This document shows positions 1 through 5,499 of a stretch of DNA of 6,030 nt, piece after piece. Location of the stretch: assembly GCA_031259645.1 (NCBI GenBank), contig JAIRLC010000046.1, forward strand, positions 1 through 6,030, given 5' to 3'. A program made the translations under genes and the position numbers. Source of the DNA: Prevotellaceae bacterium (GTDB taxonomy: Bacteria > Bacteroidota > Bacteroidia > Bacteroidales > UBA932). The notes under the pieces were generated by a model. It was not told the DNA's origin, made no database searches, and worked only from the letters and a program-made list of their open reading frames with translations. The number at the start of each line of letters is the position of its first letter. Positions within the stretch are counted from its first letter, which is position 1.

Positions 1-6
1 TGTCTT

Positions 7-26
7 TCCCTGAAAAAAGTTGACTC
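7..26 (+). repeat. left inverted repeat of the IS (subterminal unit)
   Basis: This 20-bp sequence has the form TCCCTG-AAAAAA-GTTGACTC. Its reverse complement matches 1561-1580 at 17 of 20 positions; the three differences lie in the middle A run. It is probably a binding site for the OrfA helix-turn-helix. Because the right end has one more unit 32 bp further out, this copy may be the second unit from the left tip. Confidence 0.8.
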
Positions 27-38
27 CTAAAAAGAGTC
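22..38 (+). promoter_or_regulatory. small hairpin over the orfA ribosome-binding region
   Basis: GACTC (22-26) pairs with GAGTC (34-38) around a 7-base loop, three bases before the orfA ATG. The right arm covers the only purine-rich stretch that could serve as a ribosome-binding site. In a transcript reading in from outside it could dampen orfA translation, a known strategy in other IS families. With only five base pairs, the role is inferred. Confidence 0.35.
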
Positions 39-41
39 GAA

Positions 42-497
42 ATGAAAACAGAAAAGTATCAATTCAGAGGAGTTGGCAGTCCTCTCAGAGAATTTCCTAC
101 GGATGGAAGTCTTAAAAGGCAATATCTGTCCAAGGTGTTGCATCTTTATTTTGAAGAAGGAATGGGTTATCGTTCCATTAGTGAAATTATACCGGTCTCA
201 TTTGCTTCTATTGGCTATTGGATTCGTACCTTTGCCAAAGAATACAAGAGTAAGACAGAAATAATGGAAGCCATCTCCAACCTTGACAAATCCTCACGTG
301 AGGAATCCAAGAAAGCAAAGGACAATGCCAATACAAGTTCGTCAAAGGACACAGATTTTTTGGAGGCGGAACTGGCAAGCCTCAAGGAAGAGTTGAAGTA
401 TCAACGTCTCAGAGCTGATGCGTATGATGAGATGATAAACGTTGCAGAAGAACAATTTAACATCAAAATAAGAAAAAAAGTTGGCGTCAAACAGTGA
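42..497 (+). CDS. IS3-family transposase OrfA (helix-turn-helix, leucine zipper)
   Basis: This 151-residue protein is the DNA-binding half of the transposase. Residues about 24-68 form a helix-turn-helix region (QYLSKVLHLYFEEG...YRSISEI...SIGYWIRTF) expected to recognise the IS end repeats. Residues about 104-125 look like a short coiled coil, with Leu at 107, 111, 114 and 118, as in the OrfA zipper used for multimerisation. The C-terminus (YDEMINVAEEQFNIKIRKKVGVKQ region) is typical of OrfA proteins I know from Bacteroidales IS3 elements. The ATG at 42 is preceded by a weak AAAGAG (31-36) that overlaps a small hairpin. The gene overlaps orfB by four bases (GTGA, 494-497). An A7G run near its end (473-480) could shift ribosomes by -1 into orfB. 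It appears intact. Confidence 0.93.
   Translation: MKTEKYQFRGVGSPLREFPTDGSLKRQYLSKVLHLYFEEGMGYRSISEIIPVSFASIGYWIRTFAKEYKSKTEIMEAISNLDKSSREESKKAKDNANTSSSKDTDFLEAELASLKEELKYQRLRADAYDEMINVAEEQFNIKIRKKVGVKQ
473..480 (+). promoter_or_regulatory. A7G slippery site for -1 frameshifting, OrfA to OrfAB
   Basis: Seven A residues followed by G lie across orfA codons AGA AAA AAA GTT, so the heptamer is read as A-AAA-AAA. A one-base backward slip enters the orfB frame, which has no stop between 461 and the orfB start. IS3 elements commonly make their active transposase by -1 frameshifting on A-rich heptamers. A weak stem at 519-525/532-538 (7 pairs, two of them G-U) lies about 40 nt downstream, farther than a typical stimulator, so its role is doubtful. 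Slippage by RNA polymerase is an alternative. Confidence 0.7.
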
Positions 498-1447
498 TTA
501 ACCTGCATACACAAGACAAGCGGCGATATCCTGTCGCTACGTTGTGTAGATTGTTTGGCGTTACCAAGCAGGCATATTTCAAGGATGTTGAACAGTCCAG
601 ACTTACAAGACTCTCTCAGGAAGCCTTTGCAGTGGAGTTTATTCATTCTGTCAGGAAAGTAGACCCGGGCATCGGAGGCATGAAACTGTGGTATATGTAT
701 TGCAAAGAATTCAAAGGGAATGCTCCTTTGGGGCGTGACCGCTTCGAGACGGTCGTTGATAAATACGGGCTTAAGGTACGTCTGAAAGTCAGGAAACCGC
801 GCACCACGGACTCCCGTCATGGATTACCGTTATATCCGAATCTTGTCAAGGCGTTCATTCCTGCGGGTCCAAATCAGTTATGGGTAAGCGACATCACCTA
901 TATTCCGATTTGGATAGATGACCACGACTACCGGTTCTGTTATCTTTCGCTTATAATGGATGCCTACTCCGAAGAAATTATGGGGTATCAGGTGGGCGCT
1001 ACGTTGGAGGCCTTTTATTGCATCATGTCGCTACGCAAGGCTTTGAAGAAGTGTGAAGAAAGACAGACTGATTTGTCCGGTCTGATACACCATTCCGACC
1101 GCGGTCTTCAATATGCCGGTTCCAAATATGTGGGTATCCTTAAGGAACATGGAATAGCGGTCAGCATGACGGAAAGTGGAAATCCCAAGGAGAATCCCCA
1201 AGCTGAGCGGGTTAACAACACGTTTAAGAATGAGTTGTTTTATGGCCGCCGTTTCAGGTCTCTTGCCGAAGTAAGAGCCGGCGTAGACACGGCTGTGGAG
1301 TTCTACAACAGAAGTCGGCCTCACATGAGTATAGACATGATGACTCCCATGAAAGCGTCCCTGTGCCAAGGCAGACTCAAGAAAAGGTGGCACAGCTATC
1401 GGGAGTCAGCCATAAATAAATTGTCGGATATGGGAGATAATCCCTGA
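494..1447 (+). CDS. IS3-family transposase OrfB, DDE catalytic subunit
   Basis: This 317-residue protein carries the retroviral-integrase-like (rve) catalytic core. The triad is visible: D133 in WVSDITY, D202 in HHSDRGLQY and E238 in NPQAERVNNTFKNEL. The D202-E238 spacing is exactly 35 residues, the classic DD(35)E of IS3. The core spans about 120-285 and ends in the family's YNRSRPHMSIDMMTPMKA block. Residues 1-60 resemble the usual N-terminal helix-turn-helix (HTH_21-like) segment. The start is uncertain: GTG at 494 overlaps the orfA stop (GTGA), which suits translational coupling. The frame is also open back to 461, so -1 slippage on A7G would give an OrfAB fusion of about 468 residues joined as RKK-SWRQT-VINLH. 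All catalytic residues are present, so the transposase is probably active. Confidence 0.95.
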   Translation: MINLHTQDKRRYPVATLCRLFGVTKQAYFKDVEQSRLTRLSQEAFAVEFIHSVRKVDPGIGGMKLWYMYCKEFKGNAPLGRDRFETVVDKYGLKVRLKVRKPRTTDSRHGLPLYPNLVKAFIPAGPNQLWVSDITYIPIWIDDHDYRFCYLSLIMDAYSEEIMGYQVGATLEAFYCIMSLRKALKKCEERQTDLSGLIHHSDRGLQYAGSKYVGILKEHGIAVSMTESGNPKENPQAERVNNTFKNELFYGRRFRSLAEVRAGVDTAVEFYNRSRPHMSIDMMTPMKASLCQGRLKKRWHSYRESAINKLSDMGDNP

Positions 1448-1481
1448 ATAAAGTATACCTTTGTCCCTGCCTGCGGTTGCC
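1441..1481 (+). repeat. two opposite-orientation copies of the IS end unit
   Basis: TCCCTG-AATAAA-GTATAC (1441-1458) matches the left-end unit 7-24 at 15 of 18 positions and overlaps the orfB stop codon. TCCCTG-CCTGCG-GTTGCC (1464-1481) matches the two conserved blocks at 11 of 12 positions. Both face the same way as the left end and oppose the array at 1500-1611, so the right end contains an internal inverted arrangement. The 1441 copy is less certain because it overlaps coding sequence. Confidence 0.5.
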
Positions 1482-1521
1482 AGAAGAGCGTAGCTCGATG
1501 GCAACCGCAGGCAGGGACAAA
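1460..1521. repeat. perfect 23-bp inverted repeat, strong hairpin downstream of orfB
   Basis: Arms 1460-1482 and 1499-1521 are perfectly complementary over 23 bp and GC-rich. The 16-base centre can add an inner GAGC/GCTC stem (1486-1489/1493-1496). The arms contain opposed copies of the IS end unit (1464-1481 and 1500-1517). No T-rich tract follows on either strand, so it is not a standard intrinsic terminator. It lies 12 bp after the orfB stop and could still stabilise the orfB mRNA end, block transcription coming from susD, or serve as a DNA site for the transposase. Confidence 0.9.
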
Positions 1522-1611
1522 CCAAACAAAGTCAACTTAAACAAGGAATAATAATTAATTGAGTCAACTTTACACAGGGATTTGATCTTCAACGGTCAAC
1601 CAAAATCAGGA
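1500..1611 (-). repeat. four-unit, 31-32 bp periodic repeat array at the IS right end
   Basis: Read on the + strand, each unit is G(T/G)CAAC, six variable bases, then (C/A)AGG(G/A). Units start at 1500 (GGCAAC-CGCAGG-CAGGGA), 1531 (GTCAAC-TTAAAC-AAGGA), 1563 (GTCAAC-TTTACA-CAGGGA) and 1595 (GTCAAC-CAAAAT-CAGGA). The spacings are 31, 32 and 32 bp, close to three helical turns, so all units would face the same side of the DNA. No further unit is found at about 1627, inside susD, so the array ends with the IS. A multi-copy binding site for the transposase is the likely role; this is an inference from position and phasing. Confidence 0.7.
1561..1580 (-). repeat. right inverted repeat of the IS, partner of 7-26
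   Basis: On the - strand it reads TCCCTG-TGTAAA-GTTGACTC, matching the left repeat at 17 of 20 positions. It is the third of four same-orientation units at the right end, 32 bp from its neighbours on both sides. It may be subterminal, since another unit (1595-1611) lies between it and the susD sequence. Confidence 0.8.
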
Positions 1612-1977
1612 TAATACATATTCAAGAATAACGTTGCAGGTTGCAATGGCGGTATAAGCGTTGTCATACAACGTGTAGTTCGCTTTACTCAGGTATATGC
1701 GGTCGGCGCTTTCGTTCCACATATAATTCGCCTTGGTCAGCGGATAATAATTCAGGTTGGCTACCGTTTGATACCTGTCGTTTAACAGGTTTATGGCCTC
1801 GGCCACATTAATGGTGTGAACGGTAAATTCTTCTCTTAGCAACGCTTCGAAATCGGCAAGCGTGGTGGGGATTTTTTGTCCTTTGGGTAAAATATCAAGG
1901 TATTCGTTGCAGGATACCTGCGATAAGATAACAACCAATAGAACCAGCAATTTTATGATGACTGTATTTGTTTTCAT
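1606..1977 (-). pseudogene. SusD/RagB-like lipoprotein gene, truncated by the IS
   Basis: Only the first 123 residues remain, against about 450-600 for intact SusD-family proteins. The N-terminus is a lipoprotein signal: a charged start, a hydrophobic stretch (residues 7-19) and a lipobox SQVSC with the lipidated Cys at 23. The next stretch, NEYLDILPKGQKIPTTLADFEALL, is typical of mature SusD-like proteins, and NAYTAIATCNVILEYV matches the early helical (TPR-like) region. SusD proteins sit on the outer surface and act as the lid of a SusC barrel, binding glycan or peptide ligands. The start lies 20 bp after the susC stop, so the two formed one operon. The reading frame ends at TGA (1606-1608), which falls within the outermost IS repeat, so the stop seems to be supplied by the IS. 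The missing 3' part should lie beyond the left window edge. The fragment lacks most of the ligand-binding fold and is almost surely non-functional. Confidence 0.88.
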
Positions 1978-1997
1978 ATTGTTATTTTTTTAGTGGG

Positions 1998-4900
1998 TTA
2001 AAAATTAAGGTGCAGTCCCCACACAAACGTGGGATTATTATATCCGCCGAGCAGGTATTTTGCTTCCTTGCTTTTGGCGAACGTTACTAAGTTTTCGACA
2101 TTAAACTGTATGCGAGCGCCGCTAAGCTGTACTTTTCTGCAAATGCTTGCGGGCACATGATACGCCAGCGAAATGTTGCTTAACCGGATATGGGAGGCGT
2201 CAATCACGTTGATGTCGGCCATAGAGTATATGTTGTACAGGCTTTCGCTGTAATCCGGGCTTTCGGCAAAAAGAATGCGCGGGATGTCGGTATGCGCTTC
2301 GTCGCCGGGGTTGCGCCAGCGGTTTGCAATACTTTTATTGACGGCTGTGATGTCCGGCATATATGACCACGTGGCATACGAATACGATGACTTCAGCACT
2401 GGCAAGAAGGTGTTGCGCATCCGGTGGCCGGCTTCAAATACAAACATAAACGACAGGTCGAAATTTTTATACCGGAAGTTGCTGCCGAACGAGCCGCTGT
2501 GAACGGGTACTGTGCTGCCGGCACAAATAATTGACGCAGGGTCTGTGGGCTGCTCCGATGTTACATCTCCGTTTTCGTCGTACACCTGCGGCAATCCGGT
2601 TGCGCTAAGTCCCGCCCACCGGTAGGCATAGATGGCGTTATAAGGATTGCCCACGCGGGGAAATGTTTCCGGAAACTCAAACAGATAAGAATATACAGGG
2701 ACATCAATATTTACATACGTTATCTTATTTTTGTTGTATCCATAAATCAGCGAAGCGCCCCATGTAAAGTCTCTGGAACGGACGAGGTCGCCGAACAATG
2801 ATATTTCGACCCCCCTGTTTTGCATTTCGCCGTTATTGATATAGTTGAAGCGTCCCCAGCCTTCGGTAGGAACGCCCGATGTAGCGGCCAACAAATCTTT
2901 TCCGTATTTGTTGTAATATTCGAGCGTACCGCCGAGCCTGTCGTTGAACAGGGCAAAGTCTATCCCGATATTCGTAGTGGTGGTTTTTTCCCACGATAAT
3001 TTATCGTTAGGACGTGAAGTCAGATATCCCGACCGCCCACCGACGCGCGGATTTGTTTCGTAATAGGCACTCATATACGGTGCGATTACTTTGGTTACAT
3101 TTCCGCCGATACCGTACGAGGCACGCAGCTTCAAGCGGTTTATCCACGAGGCGGTCATAAACGATTCTTTGTCTATGTTCCAGGCTACACCGGTTGACCA
3201 GACGGGCTTCTTCTGGTACTTCGAAGCGGTGCCCCAAAGGTTCGACCTGTCCCAGCGCAGGCTGCCGGTAAACATGTATTTGTCGTTGTAGCTGTAGGCG
3301 GCATTTCCGTAAATCGAAATATACCTGTCGGTCCCTTCATATTTTGAATACATGTCTTCGCTTGGGTAAAAATATCCGCCCCACAGCGAGTAGAAGTCCG
3401 ACGAGGCCATCGCCGCCGCATCAATCAAGGTATAAGACAGCACGTCGGCGGCGTAATTATACAGCGTATTGCCGATGCTTTGATAGTTATTTTCGCGCAC
3501 TTCGTGCCCGAGCAGGGCCGTAACCTGATGCTCGCCGCCAAACGTTTTATTGAAATCGAGTTGCTGGCGGGCGGTGAGCGCGTTTGAAGTATAATCAACC
3601 GTCCTGTATATATTTCCGTAAGGGATATTAAATATCGGTTCGTAGGTGTCGTAGTTGAGCGAGACCATGCTGTTTACCTTCGACCGTACGGCATAGGAAT
3701 CTTTGTCCGACAGCTTCGAATACCTGTCCGCGCCGTGTTCATACTGAAACATGCTGCTAAAATTCAGCCAGTCGGCAAACTTGATATGCAACTGGCCATA
3801 CGTTCTGTTCTGGAACGATTTCGTCGCGCCCACATTTCTTCCCAACTCGTCTAAAGGCGTAACGTCCATATTATACAGTCCGTAGTCGTCAATATCATAC
3901 AGTTCATAAAGCGAGAGGCGTTCCGACGCCAAGTAGGTGTAGGGGCTGCCGTCGGCGTTTTTCAGCGCATCGTAGGGCGCATACTTATAAATTTCCATAT
4001 AATCCGATATCGGCGATAATACATTGAAGCCTTGCGTTTGCCTGTTCTGGTAGTAGTTGTAGGCGCCTATATCCAATTTTAACCATTTGGTAACCGACAG
4101 GCTGTTGGTGAGGTTGATGCCCAGCGAACGGTCGCCGGAATACCGGTCTTCATCCTTGTTGTCCTTGTAAGTTACGGAGGCTTTAAACATGTTGCTGTCG
4201 CTGGTTTTTCCCAGTGATAAATTATACTGCTGGTAGAAAGGGTTGCGTTTGGCATATTTTTCCATATTGTTGTAATAGCGGTAACCCTGCGCCGCGAGCG
4301 CATTCAATTTTTTATTCATCTCGGCTTCTGTCAGGTTGTCGGCATGATAATTCAGGATAGCCCTTATTCCCTGTGTCTGATACACATTGTTATCAAGCAG
4401 GTTTTGCGCATAAGCTGCCGCACCTGCTCCTTGTAACTCTTTGTTATTCGCCGCCCATTCTTTTTCTATGCCAATCATATCGGCCGCGTTGGTCAAGTTG
4501 TCTTTATAATAGGAGTATGGCGAAAAGGACAGCGTGCTTGAAAAAGATATCTGCGTTTTTCCTTTCGCCGCTTTTTTGGTAACGAGTACCACCACGCCAT
4601 TGGCCGCGCGTGCGCCATAGATGGAGGTGGCGGCGGCGTCTTTCAATACGGTAATGCTTTCGATGTCTTCCATATTGAGTTCGGGCGGAAATTCCATTTC
4701 ATAGCCTAAAGATGCGTCATATCTGAAATTTTCGACGGGGAAGCCGTCGATGACATACAAAGGGTTTGTGGAAGCCCACATGGATGTAGTGCCCCTTACC
4801 AATCCTCCTGTAAAACCCGCCACCTGCCCTTCGAGTAGGGTGTTTAAATTGGTCAGCCTTTTCCGGTCGAGCGTTTCGGAGGTCACTTTGGCAAATGAGC

Positions 4901-5297
4901 CGGTAGCCCGCTCCTTCGATATGGTTTGGTAACCGGTTACCACCACTTCACCCAGTTCCATCGACGCAGACCACATTTGGACGTCCAAAATCCGCCGATT
5001 ACCTACCTCATACGTCTGGGTCGTGTATCCGATAAACGAGAACGCCAGCGAATCCGAAGGGTAAGCGCTTATTGCATAACGCCCGTCGGAATTGGTGGTA
5101 ACACCACCAGCCAGTTTGCCATCCCTTTTTATCGCCACAGTAACGCCTGCCATAGGCAACTGCTCTTCATCCGTCACGATACCCGAAACGGTTACGCCGG
5201 ATACTGCATCGTTCTGGGCATTCATCTGCGCCGGCATCGCAATGCATAGACACAGTGTCATAGAGAATAAAATACTTTTTTTCATAGCTTTAATCAT
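1998..5297 (-). CDS. SusC/RagA-family TonB-dependent outer-membrane receptor
   Basis: This 1099-residue protein is full length for the family. It has a signal peptide (about 1-28; MKKSILFSMTLCLCIA core, likely cut near MNA-Q), then a carboxypeptidase-regulatory-like beta domain (about 35-113; VSGIVTDEEQLPMAGVTV...SDGRYAI). A TonB-box-like GEVVVTGYQ follows (116-123). The plug domain (about 125-242) carries the SusC hallmarks NPLYVIDGFPV and LKDAAATSIYGARAANGVVVLVTKK. The rest is a predicted beta-barrel with aromatic-rich strands and a terminal Phe. There is no STN domain before the regulatory domain, so direct signalling to an anti-sigma factor is not expected. The family imports oligosaccharides or peptides using TonB energy; the substrate cannot be told here. 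ATG at 5297 or at 5285 (MKKS, giving a more usual signal peptide) could be the start. The partner susD directly downstream is broken by the IS. Confidence 0.96.
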   Translation of the reverse strand: MIKAMKKSILFSMTLCLCIAMPAQMNAQNDAVSGVTVSGIVTDEEQLPMAGVTVAIKRDGKLAGGVTTNSDGRYAISAYPSDSLAFSFIGYTTQTYEVGNRRILDVQMWSASMELGEVVVTGYQTISKERATGSFAKVTSETLDRKRLTNLNTLLEGQVAGFTGGLVRGTTSMWASTNPLYVIDGFPVENFRYDASLGYEMEFPPELNMEDIESITVLKDAAATSIYGARAANGVVVLVTKKAAKGKTQISFSSTLSFSPYSYYKDNLTNAADMIGIEKEWAANNKELQGAGAAAYAQNLLDNNVYQTQGIRAILNYHADNLTEAEMNKKLNALAAQGYRYYNNMEKYAKRNPFYQQYNLSLGKTSDSNMFKASVTYKDNKDEDRYSGDRSLGINLTNSLSVTKWLKLDIGAYNYYQNRQTQGFNVLSPISDYMEIYKYAPYDALKNADGSPYTYLASERLSLYELYDIDDYGLYNMDVTPLDELGRNVGATKSFQNRTYGQLHIKFADWLNFSSMFQYEHGADRYSKLSDKDSYAVRSKVNSMVSLNYDTYEPIFNIPYGNIYRTVDYTSNALTARQQLDFNKTFGGEHQVTALLGHEVRENNYQSIGNTLYNYAADVLSYTLIDAAAMASSDFYSLWGGYFYPSEDMYSKYEGTDRYISIYGNAAYSYNDKYMFTGSLRWDRSNLWGTASKYQKKPVWSTGVAWNIDKESFMTASWINRLKLRASYGIGGNVTKVIAPYMSAYYETNPRVGGRSGYLTSRPNDKLSWEKTTTTNIGIDFALFNDRLGGTLEYYNKYGKDLLAATSGVPTEGWGRFNYINNGEMQNRGVEISLFGDLVRSRDFTWGASLIYGYNKNKITYVNIDVPVYSYLFEFPETFPRVGNPYNAIYAYRWAGLSATGLPQVYDENGDVTSEQPTDPASIICAGSTVPVHSGSFGSNFRYKNFDLSFMFVFEAGHRMRNTFLPVLKSSYSYATWSYMPDITAVNKSIANRWRNPGDEAHTDIPRILFAESPDYSESLYNIYSMADINVIDASHIRLSNISLAYHVPASICRKVQLSGARIQFNVENLVTFAKSKEAKYLLGGYNNPTFVWGLHLNF

Positions 5298-5324
5298 TTA
5301 ATTAAAAGTTTCTTAATCATGTTT

Positions 5325-5357
5325 CAAAAATTAAAATCAATTTATTATTCTTGAAAA
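5325..5357 (-). promoter_or_regulatory. weak candidate promoter for the susC-susD operon
   Basis: On the - strand, AATTTTTG (5325-5332) matches seven of eight positions of the Bacteroidetes -7 element TAnnTTTG. A TTTT (5354-5357) lies 21 bp upstream where the -33 TTTG element is expected. The site is 27 bp before the 5297 ATG and downstream of the terminator hairpin, where an operon promoter should be. The surrounding DNA is very AT-rich, so chance matches are likely. Confidence 0.3.
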
Positions 5358-5396
5358 TCCGGCGGTTTTATTGTTTATCTCATTCGTTTTTTGCAT

Positions 5397-5440
5397 AAAA
5401 AAAGCGTGCAAACCTTCGTTATGTTGGTTTACACGCTTTA
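5397..5440 (-). terminator. intrinsic terminator between the ATPase-like gene and susC
   Basis: Arms 5401-5414 and 5426-5439 pair over 14 positions with one mismatch (C5409/A5431) around an 11-base loop. On the - strand the stem is followed by seven T residues (complement of 5397-5403), a classic intrinsic terminator for the gene ending at 5500. On the + strand it is followed by TTTATTCTTTT, so it may work in both directions. It separates the upstream gene's transcript from susC, implying susC has its own promoter. Confidence 0.85.
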
Positions 5441-5499
5441 TTCTTTTCGCCGGTTAATCTTTTGCCATGAAGACCGTACAGGCGTTTAATATTCACTTT

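Larger units (their letters stand above)
1..1611 (+). mobile_element. IS3-family insertion sequence, left tip probably outside the window
   Basis: The element holds the two overlapping transposase genes of an IS3-family IS, orfA and orfB, plus end repeats. A near-perfect inverted repeat joins 7-26 with 1561-1580 (17 of 20 bases match). A further unit of the same kind at 1595-1611 lies outside the 1580 boundary, and the motif series stops there, so I place the right end at about 1608-1611. By symmetry the left tip should lie about 20-30 bp before position 1. No convincing target duplication flanks 7 and 1580, which agrees with those repeats being subterminal. The element sits inside the susD-like gene, reading against it. 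IS3 elements transpose by a copy-out/paste-in route through a circular intermediate; that is family knowledge and is not visible here. The existence of the IS is certain; the exact ends are inferred. Confidence 0.88.
5298..5499. other. intergenic spacer upstream of susC
   Basis: This AT-rich spacer contains the terminator hairpin (5397-5440) and the weak promoter candidate (5325-5357). I see no small gene, tRNA or riboswitch-like fold. No extracytoplasmic sigma/anti-sigma pair or hybrid two-component regulator, often found beside susC genes, is present in the window. Confidence 0.6.

Noticed and set aside
401..820. Open frame of 139 codons on the - strand
   Set aside because: It lies antisense to orfA and orfB, whose protein families are clear, and its translation resembles no family I know.
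1031..1393. Open frame of 120 codons on the - strand
   Set aside because: It lies antisense to the catalytic core of orfB, including the DD(35)E region; a chance open frame.
1460..1521. Intrinsic terminator for orfB
   Set aside because: The stem is strong, but it is followed by ACCAAACAAAG on the + strand and by GGTATACTTT on the - strand, so the needed T tract is missing.
1..1586. Target-site duplication flanking 7 and 1580
   Set aside because: The flanks (TGTCTT and TTTGAT) share no direct repeat of 3-4 bp at the boundary; the ends probably lie farther out.
1500..1611. CRISPR-like array, suggested by the 31-32 bp period
   Set aside because: The conserved blocks are only 4-6 bases within an 18-bp degenerate unit, there are four copies, no cas genes are present, and the motif matches the IS ends.
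4927..4942. 16-bp perfect palindrome TGGTAACCGGTTACCA
   Set aside because: It falls in codons for the conserved VVVTGYQ segment of SusC, so the amino-acid constraint plus codon choice explains it without an operator.
5093..5109. Small hairpin TGGTGGT-AAC-ACCACCA
   Set aside because: It arises from the codons of the Gly-Gly-Val-Thr-Thr run in the SusC N-terminal domain; no T tract and no regulatory position.
4926..5301. Open frames on the + strand opposite the start of susC
   Set aside because: They are antisense to the signal peptide and regulatory-like domain of a well-supported susC; their translations look like reversed coding shadows.
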